DNA from: Pseudomonadota bacterium
GTDB lineage: Bacteria; Pseudomonadota; Alphaproteobacteria; Geminicoccales; Geminicoccaceae
Assembly: GCA_030549795.1 (NCBI GenBank)
Contig: JAUQQO010000020.1
Coordinates: 1 to 64,000, forward strand
Reading direction: 5' to 3'
Length of the DNA: 64,000 nucleotides
The position numbers and the translations under genes are program-made. The notes under the pieces are model-generated. The model did no database searches. It was given only the letters and a program-made list of their open reading frames with translations, and was not told where the DNA came from. Below, one piece after another: positions 1 to 9,012 of this stretch (the stretch's first letter is position 1; the number at the start of each line of letters is the position of its first letter).

Positions 1-68
1 CCCACGGAGGGGGTGGACCCCTCGCTGGTTTTCAAGACCAGTCCGTTAAACCGCTCCGGCACCCCTCC
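1..68 (-). tRNA. tRNA-Ser(TGA), 3' end cut by window start
   Basis: Read on the minus strand, the 5' acceptor strand is GGAGGGG, followed by a D-arm with GCGGTTTAACGG, an anticodon arm CTGGT-CTTGAAA-ACCAG with anticodon TGA, and a long class II variable arm (GAGGGGT/ACCCCCTC). The sequence ends at the first half of the T-stem (GTGGG), so the T-loop, 3' acceptor strand and CCA lie outside the window. The long variable arm and TGA anticodon identify a serine tRNA reading UCA/UCG codons. Confidence 0.93.
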
Positions 69-222
69 CCGCAACCGGCGAGCTAGCCCCTCCGCACGAG
101 CGCGGTCAACCGCCCTCGTGCATCGCGGCGCCTTGCGCGCGCGCCCCACATCCCTGACATCGAAATGAGAAGTCGGGGCAGCACCACCAAGGGCCCCGAA
201 CACGACCAACGGGGAGGACACC

Positions 223-1122
223 ATGGCCGAGGGATATGCATGGACCTACCAGCTCGTCGGCGTTCGGGAAGGCGAGCTCGATCCGATTGCGGTGTTGCGT
301 CCCGAACTCGACCGCCTTGCCGAACGGTTGCGCGGCTTTGCCGAGGAGGCCGTCGCCCTCGAGGTGGAGCTCGAGAAAGACGGCGCGAGTGGCCGCTGGT
401 ACACCCGCCTCGGACTCGACCTGCCCGATGATGTGTTGCGCGCCGAAGGCGAAGCGCTCGACCCGGGCCCGGCCGCGCATCGCGCGTTCGCGCGCCTCGC
501 GCACCAGCTGGAGGCGGTCAAAGCCCGCATCCGTGCCGAGCCCGAGTGGAAGCAGCGCTGGCGGGGCCTTTCGGTCACCGGCGCACCTGAGAGCTTCGGT
601 GCCGGCGCGCAGCTCCGCGAAGCACAGCGCGATGCCGATCTCGAGCGCTTTTTCACCCGGGCGCGCGGTGAACTCGAGAGCTATGCGCGGCGCTGGTTCG
701 GCACGAGCGCAAGCGAGCGGCAGGCCGTGATCGCCCGCATCCTCGAGGAGGTGCGCGGCGAATTGCCGACGCGTTTCGCCGCCACACCCTTCACGGTCGG
801 CACGCGCGTGCTGCTCTACCGCATCCTGCGCGGTCGGCTACACGCGGCGGAACCGGAGCTGACACCCTTTGCCGGCATCCCGCCGCTCGATCCGCGCACC
901 GGCATCGAGCTCGGCGAACTCGATTGCGAAGAACGGGAAGTCTTCGAGCTCTATTTCCGCGAGGGCTTCTCGGAGAACGAGATCGCCTGGATCCTCGAAC
1001 GCGAGCCCGAGGCCGTGGGGCGGACCGTGCGGGGGCTCTTCGAGCGGTTGCGGGCTGCACTCGTTATGGGCCAAGCCGCCGAACAACCGCGTGCCGAGCG
1101 AGCGCACGCCCGCGCGGCGTAG
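223..1122 (+). CDS. HPF/RaiA-like domain fused to sigma-70-like regions
   Basis: A 299-residue protein of two recognisable parts. Residues about 22-105 follow the hibernation-promoting-factor pattern: an amphipathic helix (LRPELDRLAERLRGF), beta strands with alternating hydrophobics (VALEVELEKD, RWYTRLGLDLP), then a helix where family members carry AidxAxdkLexQLxkxK (here AHRAFARLAHQLEAVKARI). Residues about 138-207 resemble sigma-70 region 2 (FFTRARGELESYARRWFG, then VLLYRILRGRL), and 232-281 resemble region 4 (LDCEEREVFELYF, then the helix-turn-helix FSENEIAWILEREPEAVGRTVR). The ATG start follows GGGGAGGACACC. The gene stands alone, with a terminator after it. A role linking ribosome hibernation to transcription or ribosome binding is inference. 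The sigma-like part may be degenerate, since no clear promoter-melting motif is seen. Confidence 0.75.
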   Translation: MAEGYAWTYQLVGVREGELDPIAVLRPELDRLAERLRGFAEEAVALEVELEKDGASGRWYTRLGLDLPDDVLRAEGEALDPGPAAHRAFARLAHQLEAVKARIRAEPEWKQRWRGLSVTGAPESFGAGAQLREAQRDADLERFFTRARGELESYARRWFGTSASERQAVIARILEEVRGELPTRFAATPFTVGTRVLLYRILRGRLHAAEPELTPFAGIPPLDPRTGIELGELDCEEREVFELYFREGFSENEIAWILEREPEAVGRTVRGLFERLRAALVMGQAAEQPRAERAHARAA

Positions 1123-1147
1123 ACCAAAAGGTGCAGTGTGCGATCGG

Positions 1148-1177
1148 GCGAGCGGGCCAGCTGGCCCGCTCGCTTTC
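1148..1177 (+). terminator. Intrinsic terminator after the HPF/sigma-like gene
   Basis: A perfect 13-base-pair inverted repeat GCGAGCGGGCCAG/CTGGCCCGCTCGC at 1148-1173 is followed by TTTCT. It lies 25 bases after the stop codon of the gene at 223-1122. Confidence 0.75.
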
Positions 1178-1864
1178 TATCGCGCCGGGTTCGCGCATGA
1201 AAACCTTCAAGTGGGGTGCGAATGCCGGGGGAACGAGCGCGCAATACAGCGGAATGTGAGGAGCGCGCTCACGCTATCTGCGTTCATACACGACAGGGAA
1301 GGCTCCGACGCTCGACGAGCCCCGCCTCGTCCATCGGATCGTCGGAGATTTTTTTACTTATACTCTTTAAACACTTCCGCGAGCTGGAGTGCTGAGTAAA
1401 GAAGTTCGTTGGTAGGAAACGAGCGCGCGCATCTGCGCAGCCGTTACCCGGCCCGGCGCAGCGAGCCGACGCCGCTTGGACAGCGCATCGCTCGGTGTTC
1501 CGAGCTGGCCGTAACATGATGCAAAAAGGCGATGCGAGCGCCCGTGATCTCGGCCGGCCTCGTCAAACTGGTGCACACGCGTGCTCTCGAGCGCCCTCGA
1601 AGGGGAAAGACCGCGGCCGGCAGCAGCGCGCAACGCCTCTGCGCGCGGGCTGAGCGGGCTTCGCTGCGCAGCGAAGCGACCGCTGCCCTGACGAGGGCAG
1701 ACAGCAGTGTGCGAAGCCCACCCTGGATCGAGGCCGCCTCGGGTGGGACAGAGCGCAACGCGAAGGCCTCGGTGATCGTCCAACTGCCAAGGGGGCGCGC
1801 GTTGCCTCGGTGAAAAGCCCGCGGAGCATTGGGCAAGGCGCGATAGGGCGGGTGAGCCCGTAGT
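1178..1864. other. Gene-free interval of about 690 bases
   Basis: No reading frame here has a convincing start, length and conservation pattern. The interval holds an AT-rich island (about 1349-1376, with TTTTTTTACTTATACTC), unusual in this GC-rich sequence, and a 20-base perfect palindrome at 1658-1677. I looked for RNase P, tmRNA and tRNA signatures on both strands and found none. Confidence 0.5.
1658..1677. repeat. 20-base perfect palindrome
   Basis: GCTTCGCTGCGCAGCGAAGC is fully self-complementary. It lies in a gene-free interval and has no T-run after it, so it could be a protein-binding site or an RNA hairpin. Its function is unknown. Confidence 0.5.
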
Positions 1865-2404
1865 TCAGCTCACCCCGAAGCAGCCACCGCCGCGAGCGCG
1901 GGCTTCGGCGAGCCCGGCGCGGGCGCGCGCGAGCAAGGTAGCGAGGCCCTCCTCCGCGCCGAGCCATGTCGCAACTCCAATACTTAAGCTCGGCTTACGC
2001 GCCGCTTCGTTCTCGGCTGTGGTCGCGGCAGTGAGGAGGATGCGGCGGGCGAGGCGCACAGCCCCGGCGAGCCCGGTGTTCGGCAATAAAACGAGCAGTT
2101 CTTCCTTCTCCCAGCGACCGACGAGATCGGTCGAGCGCACCCGGGCGAGGAGCAGCCGCGCGAGCTCAGCGAGCTGTTTTTTCGCCTCCTCTTCGGTGCT
2201 CGCGGGCGGCTCGGGAGCGACGAGCAACAGCGACAGCCGCCCGCCATAGCGCTTGCGGCGGGCGATTTCTTCCGCCGCCCGTTCCGCGAAGTAGCAATCC
2301 TTAAGACATCCGGTCTCGAGATCGCGGGTGGCACTGCGCAGGAGAAGCGATTGGATGATCGGCCGACTCGCGGCGGCGAAGGGATCGAGCGGGCTCTCGG
2401 CCAT
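1865..2404 (-). CDS. Degenerate GGDEF-domain protein
   Basis: A 179-residue protein. It has the GGDEF-family entry motif around residue 28 (RDLETGCLKDCYFAERAAEEIARRKRYG), a strand LSLLLVAPE, the active-site position at 97-103, and the C-terminal signature SLSIGVATW at about 139-147. Where active diguanylate cyclases have R-Y-G-G-D-E-F, this protein has RWEKEEL: both glycines and the aspartate are lost, so catalysis is unlikely. It may instead bind a partner or nucleotide. ATG at 2404 is preferred because GGAG lies 6 bases upstream; an ATG at 2410 and a GTG at 2422 are in frame. No membrane segment or other sensor domain is present. Confidence 0.72.
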   Translation of the reverse strand: MAESPLDPFAAASRPIIQSLLLRSATRDLETGCLKDCYFAERAAEEIARRKRYGGRLSLLLVAPEPPASTEEEAKKQLAELARLLLARVRSTDLVGRWEKEELLVLLPNTGLAGAVRLARRILLTAATTAENEAARKPSLSIGVATWLGAEEGLATLLARARAGLAEARARGGGCFGVS

Positions 2405-2422
2405 GCTCATCTCCGACGTCAC

Positions 2423-2858
2423 ACGCCGCGATGCTAGGGAGAAACAATAAACAGAATATTAACGAGCAGCACGCAAGACATACGCCAATACATATAATTT
2501 GCGGCTCGCCATCTCCGAAGGGTCGGAGCCGGCAAGCGGGATCGAGCGCAACCGCCCCGCAGCCGGCTCGACTGATCGGGGTTCGTCCATTCGCTCGGCC
2601 GGGCAGCACGCAGCGCAACGCATGCGCCGCCCACGCACGCCACGGGCATTTCCCCAAGCGCCCGGCTTCGGACGGTCCGCTCGCGGTCGCTTAGGGGTGG
2701 ATCGCGGGGGCGAGCGCAAGAGCGCAGAGCCGATCACGCCGGCCGGCGCGCAAAAGCGCCCCCCAGCTCCGAAACGATTGGTGTTCCCTCCGCTCAGCGG
2801 GGGGAGCGCGGGCGTTGAGGCTATTGTGCGCCGATCGCGTGCCTTGAGGCGGTGCGCG
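2423..2858. other. Intergenic region with AT-rich island upstream of the GGDEF-like gene
   Basis: No supported gene. Bases about 2440-2512 are strikingly AT-rich (AACAATAAACAGAATATTAA and ATACATATAATTTG) in a GC-rich genome and lie directly upstream of the minus-strand GGDEF-like gene, so this is the likely promoter region for it. No clear -35/-10 pair could be fixed. Confidence 0.4.
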
Positions 2859-4652
2859 TTAGCCGCGCAACGGCGCACAGGCCCGCTCGAGCCAAGCGCG
2901 GTCGGCTGGATCGTTAAGAAGCGGCGCGAGCTCGTTAAAGACGCGGGCGTGATAGGCATCCAGCCACAGGCGCTCTTCGGGGGTAAGCAGGGCCGAGACG
3001 ACCAGTTTTCGATCGATCGGACAGAGGGTGAGGGTGCGGAAGCCCAAGAGCGCGCGCTCGCCTCCTTCGGGCGTGCCGCGCGCCTCGACGAGAAGGAGGT
3101 TCTCGATGCGGATGCCGTAGGCTTCGGGTCGGTAATAGCCGGGTTCGTTGGAGAGGATCATGCCGGGCTCGAGTTCGGCTCCCAAGCTCGCCCTGGCGAT
3201 CCGCTGCGGGCCCTCGTGGACGCACAAGAAGCTTCCCACACCATGACCAGTGCCGTGGTCGTAATCGAGACCGTGACGCCATAAGCAGAGGCGGGCCAGG
3301 CAATCGATCTGCCCGCCGCGCGTGCCCTTGGGAAAGAGCGCTTCGGCGATCGCGATATGGCCTTTGAGCACGAGCGTGAAACGTTCCTTGATCTCGCGCG
3401 GTACCTCACCGAGGGCAATCGTGCGGGTGATATCAGTGGTGCCGTCGCGATAGTGCGCGCCCGAATCGACGAGATAGACGGTGCCGGGCTCAAGCCGGCG
3501 GTTGGTCTGCGCCGAGGTCCGGTAGTGCGGCAAAGCGGCGTTGGGACCGTGCGCTGAGATGGTGGGAAAAGCGAGACCTTCGAAGAGCGGATCCTTAGCG
3601 CGCTCGAGCTCGAGACGATCACAAGCGCGCAGCTCGTCGACTCCACCTTCCAGGCCCTCTCGCTCGAGCCAAGCGAGAAAGCGCACCATGGCAGCACCAT
3701 CCCGACGGTGCGCGGCGATCGCGCCTTCGATCTCGGTGCGGTTCTTGATCGCTTTCGCGCGGCGGATCGGGTCCTCGGCCTCGATCAGCCGCGCGCCAGC
3801 ACGCTCAAGACGATCAAGAAAGCCGAAGTGAACCTCGGCGGGATCGGCGAGCACGGCGCAGCGGGCGAGCCCCAACTGGTCCAGGGCAAGGAGCAATGTC
3901 TCGGGCGGTTCGACCGTAATCCCGTCTTCGAGCGCGAGTTCGCCCTCGAGCTTGCGCGGATCGACGAACCAGCGGCACCGCCCGTCCGCGTCGAGGAGCG
4001 CGAAGGAGAGGCACAAGGGATTGTAGGGGATGTCGCGGCCGCGGATGTTGAGAAGCCAGGCGATGCAGTCAGCGGCGGTGATGAACAGCACGTCTGCCCC
4101 CTTGGCGCGCAGCTCTTCGGCGATCCGCCGCCGCTTGGAGGTGGAGCTTTCGCCAGCGAAGCGCTCGGGATGGGAAAAAACCCGGGTCAAGGGCGCCGGC
4201 GGGCGGTCAATCCAGATGCGATCGATCGGGTTGGCGTCGAGCGGCACGAGCTCGGCGCCCTTAGCGCGCGCGAGCTTGGCCAGCCGCTCGTACTCTTCGT
4301 GCTTGAGGAGGAAGGGATCGACGCCCAGCCGGGCACCCGGCTGCAGCTCCCGCTCGAGCCAGCGCAACGGTGAAAGGGTGCTCACCTCGTGCCGTTCGAA
4401 GAGCGCGGGGTCGAGCTCGCGCGCGAGCTGCACCGCGTAGCGCCCGTCGCTGAAGACGGCGGCCTTTTCGGGCAGCACGACGAGGACGGCGAAGGAGCCG
4501 GTGAAGCCGGAAAGCCAAGCCACCCGCTCAGCGGCGGCCGGCAGATATTCGCTGCCGTGTTCGTCGGTGCGCGGCAAATAAAGGCCGTGCACTCCCGCAT
4601 CGGCGAGGGCACGGCGCAGGGCATCGAGACGGGCGGCAAAAGGCGAGGACAT
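2859..4652 (-). CDS. pepP: Xaa-Pro aminopeptidase (aminopeptidase P, M24B)
   Basis: A 597-residue metallopeptidase of the long (about 600 residue) aminopeptidase P type, with two creatinase-like N-terminal domains followed by a pita-bread catalytic domain. The five metal ligands can be placed: the aspartates of VDSGAHYRDGTTDIT (about 395 and 406), the histidine of GTGHGVGSFL (about 469), the glutamate of SNEPGYY (about 501) and the glutamate of RIENLLLV (about 515). It would remove an N-terminal residue preceding proline from peptides in the cytoplasm. It has no signal peptide. It lies downstream of infC on the same strand but 400 bases away, so it is probably transcribed separately. Confidence 0.93.
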   Translation of the reverse strand: MSSPFAARLDALRRALADAGVHGLYLPRTDEHGSEYLPAAAERVAWLSGFTGSFAVLVVLPEKAAVFSDGRYAVQLARELDPALFERHEVSTLSPLRWLERELQPGARLGVDPFLLKHEEYERLAKLARAKGAELVPLDANPIDRIWIDRPPAPLTRVFSHPERFAGESSTSKRRRIAEELRAKGADVLFITAADCIAWLLNIRGRDIPYNPLCLSFALLDADGRCRWFVDPRKLEGELALEDGITVEPPETLLLALDQLGLARCAVLADPAEVHFGFLDRLERAGARLIEAEDPIRRAKAIKNRTEIEGAIAAHRRDGAAMVRFLAWLEREGLEGGVDELRACDRLELERAKDPLFEGLAFPTISAHGPNAALPHYRTSAQTNRRLEPGTVYLVDSGAHYRDGTTDITRTIALGEVPREIKERFTLVLKGHIAIAEALFPKGTRGGQIDCLARLCLWRHGLDYDHGTGHGVGSFLCVHEGPQRIARASLGAELEPGMILSNEPGYYRPEAYGIRIENLLLVEARGTPEGGERALLGFRTLTLCPIDRKLVVSALLTPEERLWLDAYHARVFNELAPLLNDPADRAWLERACAPLRG

Positions 4653-5055
4653 GATCGGGCTCCCGACAAGCCTAGGACAGGCTTAGCCGAGCCGAACGCA
4701 CGCGCAAACAGGGCGCTCGCGAAGTGCTCGAGCGCGATCGAAGCACGCGCAGCTAAAAGGCGGTGAGGTGCGCGCAGGCAAGCGAAGAGGGGGCGGTCGC
4801 GTGGCAACCGCCCGCCTTCGTCTCTTCACGGCCACAAGAAGGCCCCCGCGGGGATTTTTGACCGGTCGGTGCGCGTTCGCGCACCCGGGCTCGCGAATCC
4901 CGGAGCCGCACGCTCGACCCGCTCGGGCTCGTCACGTACCAGCGGTCGGCTCAAAAGCGTGTTGCAGCGATTGGGATGATCGCGCGGGGGTGGAAGTCGA
5001 GGGCTCTTAGAGCGCGCGATCGGGTGTGACGGCTCGTGCAAGCCCCAAGCCATCT
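4653..5055. other. Intergenic region between infC and the peptidase gene
   Basis: About 400 bases without a supported gene. In many bacteria rpmI and rplT follow infC; neither is present here. The only structure seen is a minus-strand hairpin at 4791-4813 (GGGCGGT/ACCGCCC, 9-base loop) followed on that strand by CCTCTT, a weak candidate terminator for infC or a leader for the peptidase gene. Confidence 0.4.
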
Positions 5056-5580
5056 CTAGCGCAAAGGCGCCATCACCATGACCATTTGTTTGCCTTCGAG
5101 CTTGGGCATCTGCTCGACTTTGGCGCGGTCGGCGACGTCGTTCTTGATGCGCTCGAACAGACTCGTGGCGAGATGGGTATGCACCATCTCGCGGCCCCGG
5201 AAGCGCAGCGTTACCTTAACCTTGTCGCCTTCTTCCAAGAACTCGCGAATCTTGCGCATTTTGATTTCGTAGTCGTTTTCGTCGATGGTCGGCCGCATTT
5301 TGATTTCTTTAACTTCGATGATCTTTTGTTTCTTGCGGGCGGCCGCCGCCTTTTTCTGTGCCTCGTATTTGAACTTGCCGTAATCGAGGATCTTGCAGAC
5401 CGGAGGACGGGCGGTGGGGGCGATCTCGACCAAATCCAAACCGGCCTCTTCGGCTCTCGCGAGGGCTTCCCGCAACGGGACGATCCCCACCATGTTGCCG
5501 TTTTCGTCGATCAACCGCACCTCCGGCGCGTCGATCATCCGGTTGACGCGGTACTCCTCCTCGCGGGTCGATGTCGCCAT
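5056..5580 (-). CDS. infC: Translation initiation factor IF-3
   Basis: A 174-residue protein of normal IF-3 length. The N-terminal domain shows [18 protein letters not shown] and the linker region [12 protein letters not shown]; the C-terminal domain shows [17 protein letters not shown] and [15 protein letters not shown]-3 binds the 30S subunit, blocks subunit joining and checks the start codon. The start is an ATG, with AGGAGGAAGA about 9 bases upstream, unlike the rare AUU start that permits autoregulation in enterobacteria. The gene lies 94 bases after thrS on the same strand and is probably cotranscribed with it. Confidence 0.97.
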   Translation of the reverse strand: MATSTREEEYRVNRMIDAPEVRLIDENGNMVGIVPLREALARAEEAGLDLVEIAPTARPPVCKILDYGKFKYEAQKKAAAARKKQKIIEVKEIKMRPTIDENDYEIKMRKIREFLEEGDKVKVTLRFRGREMVHTHLATSLFERIKNDVADRAKVEQMPKLEGKQMVMVMAPLR

Positions 5581-5674
5581 GAAGTCTGATCTTCCTCCTG
5601 TTCAGCCCAAACCGACTGGCGGCGCCGGTCGACGGCCGACGCCATCCCGCATATGTGCCCGCTTCGGCGCGCGC

Positions 5675-7642
5675 TCAACGGGCACGCGCGAGATCGGGCG
5701 GGGTTGATTCGCGAAGACACAGCGCAAGCGCCGCGTCAAGCGTGAGCACTTCCTGTTCGCGGCTGCCGAGCCGGCGCAGCGCCACCGTGCCCTCGGTTTT
5801 TTCCCGCGCGCCCACCGCCAAGATGAAGGGCACTTTGGCCAAGCTGTGCTCGCGAACCTTATAGCTGATCTTATCGGGGCGCAGATCGAGTTCGGCGCGG
5901 ATGCCGGCAGCGCGCAGGCGCGCGAAGACGGTGCGCGCCCAATCGTCGGCTTCGTTGGTGATGGTGGCGACCACCACTTGCACCGGCGCCAGCCACACGG
6001 GCAGGCGGCCGGCATAGTGCTCGATCAGGATGCCGATAAAGCGCTCAAGCGAGCCCAAGATCGCCCGGTGCAGCATCACCGGACGATGCTTGGCGCCATC
6101 GGGGCCGATGTAGCTGGCATCCAACCGCTCGGGCAGGACGAAGTCGACCTGCAGCGTGCCGCACTGCCAGGCGCGTCCGATGGCATCTTCGAGCACGAAC
6201 TCGAGCTTGGGGCCGTAGAACGCGCCCTCGCCGGGATTGAGCTCGTATTCCACCCCAGCAGCCGCACAGGCTTCTTTGAGCGCCCGCTCGGCCTGGTCCC
6301 ACACGTCATCGGAGCCGGCGCGCACCGGCGGCCGATCGGCAAAGCGCACTTTAAACGAGGGAAAGCCGAAATCGGCGTACACCGAGCGCAACAGCTCGAC
6401 GAAGGCGACGCTCTCGCTCGTGATCTGCTCGGGCGTGCAGAAGATGTGGGCATCGTCTTGGGTAAAGGCGCGCACCCGCATGATGCCGTGCAACGCCCCG
6501 GACGGTTCGTTCCTGTGGCAGGAGCCGAACTCGGCCATGCGCAGCGGCAAATCGCGGTAGCTTTTGATACCCTGGTTGAAGATCTGCACATGGCAGGGGC
6601 AGTTCATGGGCTTGAGCGCGAAGGCGCGCTCTTCCGCTTCGAGCGTGAACATATGGTCGCGGAACTTGTCCCAGTGCCCGGAGCGCTCCCACAAGGAGCG
6701 GTCGACGAGCTGAGGGGTGCGCACTTCAACATAGCCGGCGGCGACGAGGCGGCGGCGCACATATTCTTCGACCTGCCGCCACAGCGTCCAGCCCTTGGGA
6801 TGCCAGAAGACCGAGCCCGGGGCCTCTTCTTGCACGTGGAAGAGGTCCATCTCGCGCCCCAAGCGGCGATGGTCGCGTTTTTCCGCCTCTTCGAGCTGGT
6901 GCAGATAGGCCTCGAGTTCGGCCTTGGTGGCAAAGGCGGTGCCGTAGATGCGCTGCAGCTGCGGCCGCTTGGGATCGCCGCGCCAATAGGCGCCGGCGAC
7001 TTTGAGCAATTTAAACGCGCCGATTTTGCCGGTCGAGGGACCGTGCGGGCCGCGGCAGAGGTCGAACCAGCCGTTTTGGTGGTAGAGGGTTATGGGCTCG
7101 CCCTCGGGGATCGAATCGAGGATCTCGAGCTTGAAGCGCTCGCCTAGGGCTTCAAAACGACGCCGCGCTTCCTCGCGGCTCACCTCCTCGCGCCGAAACG
7201 GCACATCAGCCGCAATGATCTCGGCCATGCGGGCCTCGATCTTGGCGAGATCCTCGCTCGAGAAGGGTTCTTCGCGATAAAAATCGTAATAAAAGCCGGT
7301 TTCGATCGGCGGGCCGATCGTTACCTGGGTTCCGGGAAAGAGTTCCTGCACCGCTTGCGCCATCACATGCGCGCAGTCATGGCGAATGAGCTCGCGCGCC
7401 TCCGGATCGCCGACGCGCAGGATGCGCACCTTAGCGTCCTTTTCGATCGGGCGATCGAGATCGCGGATCTCGCCGTCCACCACCACCGCCACCGCCTCGC
7501 GCGCGAGACCGGGGCCGAGGGCACGCGCGATCTCCGTGCCGGTCGGCGGGTGGTCGAAGGTCAACGTCGCACCGTCGGGCAGCGTGATCACCACCCGGCC
7601 CGGGCGCGCGGGAGGTTCGCAAAGCTCGACGGCGGTCTGCAT
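5675..7642 (-). CDS. thrS: Threonyl-tRNA synthetase
   Basis: A 655-residue class II synthetase charging tRNA-Thr. In order it has a TGS domain (about 15-80, [13 protein letters not shown]), the second additional editing domain with [11 protein letters not shown], a catalytic core with the zinc ligands Cys in [10 protein letters not shown] and His in [10 protein letters not shown], and a C-terminal anticodon-binding domain ([13 protein letters not shown]). Motif 2 is seen as [11 protein letters not shown]. The ATG at 7642 is chosen; a TTG 21 bases further upstream is in frame but has no better ribosome-binding site. It is upstream of infC on the same strand. Confidence 0.96.
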   Translation of the reverse strand: MQTAVELCEPPARPGRVVITLPDGATLTFDHPPTGTEIARALGPGLAREAVAVVVDGEIRDLDRPIEKDAKVRILRVGDPEARELIRHDCAHVMAQAVQELFPGTQVTIGPPIETGFYYDFYREEPFSSEDLAKIEARMAEIIAADVPFRREEVSREEARRRFEALGERFKLEILDSIPEGEPITLYHQNGWFDLCRGPHGPSTGKIGAFKLLKVAGAYWRGDPKRPQLQRIYGTAFATKAELEAYLHQLEEAEKRDHRRLGREMDLFHVQEEAPGSVFWHPKGWTLWRQVEEYVRRRLVAAGYVEVRTPQLVDRSLWERSGHWDKFRDHMFTLEAEERAFALKPMNCPCHVQIFNQGIKSYRDLPLRMAEFGSCHRNEPSGALHGIMRVRAFTQDDAHIFCTPEQITSESVAFVELLRSVYADFGFPSFKVRFADRPPVRAGSDDVWDQAERALKEACAAAGVEYELNPGEGAFYGPKLEFVLEDAIGRAWQCGTLQVDFVLPERLDASYIGPDGAKHRPVMLHRAILGSLERFIGILIEHYAGRLPVWLAPVQVVVATITNEADDWARTVFARLRAAGIRAELDLRPDKISYKVREHSLAKVPFILAVGAREKTEGTVALRRLGSREQEVLTLDAALALCLRESTPPDLARAR

Positions 7643-7742
7643 GAGCGATGAATCCGTTCTCAACGGGTCAGAGAAAAAGGCTCTTTTGTCCCCCTTGGGA
7701 GCCGAGCACTACCCGCAAGGTGGATCTTGGGGTGGCCGCCTG

Positions 7743-8915
7743 TCAACCGCGGACCGAAGTTCCGGCCGCAGCGTCCTGGACCATCTCGGCGTAGCTGTCG
7801 AGGAGCCGGCGGCCGACCCGCTCGAGGGCGAAGCTCTCGGCGATGAAGGCGCGGGCGCGAAGAGCGAGGCGGGCGCGCACCTCCTCGTTGAGCGCGAGCG
7901 CCCGCTCGATCGCCCAGGCGAGCTCGGATGCGTCGCCGGCTGCGACCACCCAGCCGGTCGAGGCAGGCTGCACGCATTCGGGCAGCGCACCGAGGTTGGA
8001 GACGATCACCGGCCGTCCCATGGCCTGAGCGGCGAGCACGGCGCGCGCCGACGGTAAGGGAGCTACCGCCGGCAAGACGACGAGTTCGGCAAATTGCAGG
8101 GCCGCCGGCTCGTCCTCCGGCGGCGCTGCGAAGCACACGCGTCCGCTCAACCCGCTGTCGCGGATCGCGTGCTCGAGCTCGCGAACATAAGCGCGATCGG
8201 CGTCCTCAGCAGCGATCAAGACAGCAGCAAGATCCTCGCGCGCGAGCTTGGCCAAGGCTTGGATGAGCACGCGATGCCCATAGGCCGGAACGAGGGGTCC
8301 GGGAACCAGCAGCACGCGGCGACCGAGATCGAGACCCCAGCGCGCGGCCACCGCCGCGACGCGCGCGCCGTTCACCCGCTCCGGCGACAGCTCGCTAAGA
8401 TCGATGGCAGGCGGCAGCACGCGGATGCGCGCAGACGGCACGCCGAACCGTTCGCTCAGCACTTCCGCCACATGTTCGGAGACCGCGAACAAGCGCGGAG
8501 CGGCGAGCAGCGCGCGGGCGGAAGCGTGGGCGAGCTCGTCGACATCGTGGACGGTAGCGAGCCACGGCAGGGCGAGCTTTTTGGCCGCGGCGCGGCCGAA
8601 GGATGCGGCCGTGGCACGCAGGACGTGGAGGATCTGCACCGCCTCGCTGCGGGTGAGGGCGGCAAGGGCGCGCATGCTGCGCAACCGCGCGAAAAAGCCG
8701 CTGCCATCGAGCGGCAGGGCGACGAGCCGGCCGCCGGCGCGGCGGATTTCGGCTGTAAGCGGCCCCTCGCGCGCCACAACAAGCGGCCGCCAGCCGTTGG
8801 TTTCGAGCATGCGGCAACACTCGAGCGTGCGCCGGCTCACGCTGTCGGGGGGAAGCCGGGCCGCCAACAGGAGCGCGGCGGGGCCGCGCGACCCGACCTC
8901 TTCGCCGTCTCTCAC
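7743..8915 (-). CDS. Family 4 glycosyltransferase (GT-B)
   Basis: A 390-residue protein with the two-domain GT-B pattern. The N-terminal acceptor half includes RRTLECCRMLETNGWRPLVV and TVHDVDELAH. The C-terminal donor half has VLLVPGPLVPAYG, AVLAAQAMGRPVIVSNLGAL and ECVQPASTGWVV, matching the E-x7-E region and the G-x-P-V-I nucleotide-sugar motif of GT4 enzymes. The sugar donor and acceptor cannot be told. The start is a GTG at 8915. The gene is divergent from the hydrolase at 9013 and lies 100 bases upstream of thrS on the same strand. Confidence 0.85.
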   Translation of the reverse strand: MRDGEEVGSRGPAALLLAARLPPDSVSRRTLECCRMLETNGWRPLVVAREGPLTAEIRRAGGRLVALPLDGSGFFARLRSMRALAALTRSEAVQILHVLRATAASFGRAAAKKLALPWLATVHDVDELAHASARALLAAPRLFAVSEHVAEVLSERFGVPSARIRVLPPAIDLSELSPERVNGARVAAVAARWGLDLGRRVLLVPGPLVPAYGHRVLIQALAKLAREDLAAVLIAAEDADRAYVRELEHAIRDSGLSGRVCFAAPPEDEPAALQFAELVVLPAVAPLPSARAVLAAQAMGRPVIVSNLGALPECVQPASTGWVVAAGDASELAWAIERALALNEEVRARLALRARAFIAESFALERVGRRLLDSYAEMVQDAAAGTSVRG

Positions 8916-9012
8916 AGCGATCGGATCCCGTCCCGGGGAAAAGAACGGCGGGGCACTCCCGCCTTCGGTCGCGCCCTGCTAGCAGATCGGGCGGCGAGCA
9001 CAAAGCGGGCCC

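Noticed and set aside
1-70. Plus-strand reading resembling a selenocysteine tRNA (anticodon loop TTTCAAG, TCA)
   Set aside because: The minus-strand reading gives a complete tRNA-Ser(TGA) architecture with D-arm, long variable arm and start of the T-stem; the plus reading lacks a T-arm.
1284-1836. Several minus- and plus-strand open frames of 77-138 codons in the gap after the HPF/sigma-like gene
   Set aside because: They overlap each other, have no ribosome-binding sites and show low-complexity Arg/Ala/Ser composition typical of chance frames in GC-rich DNA.
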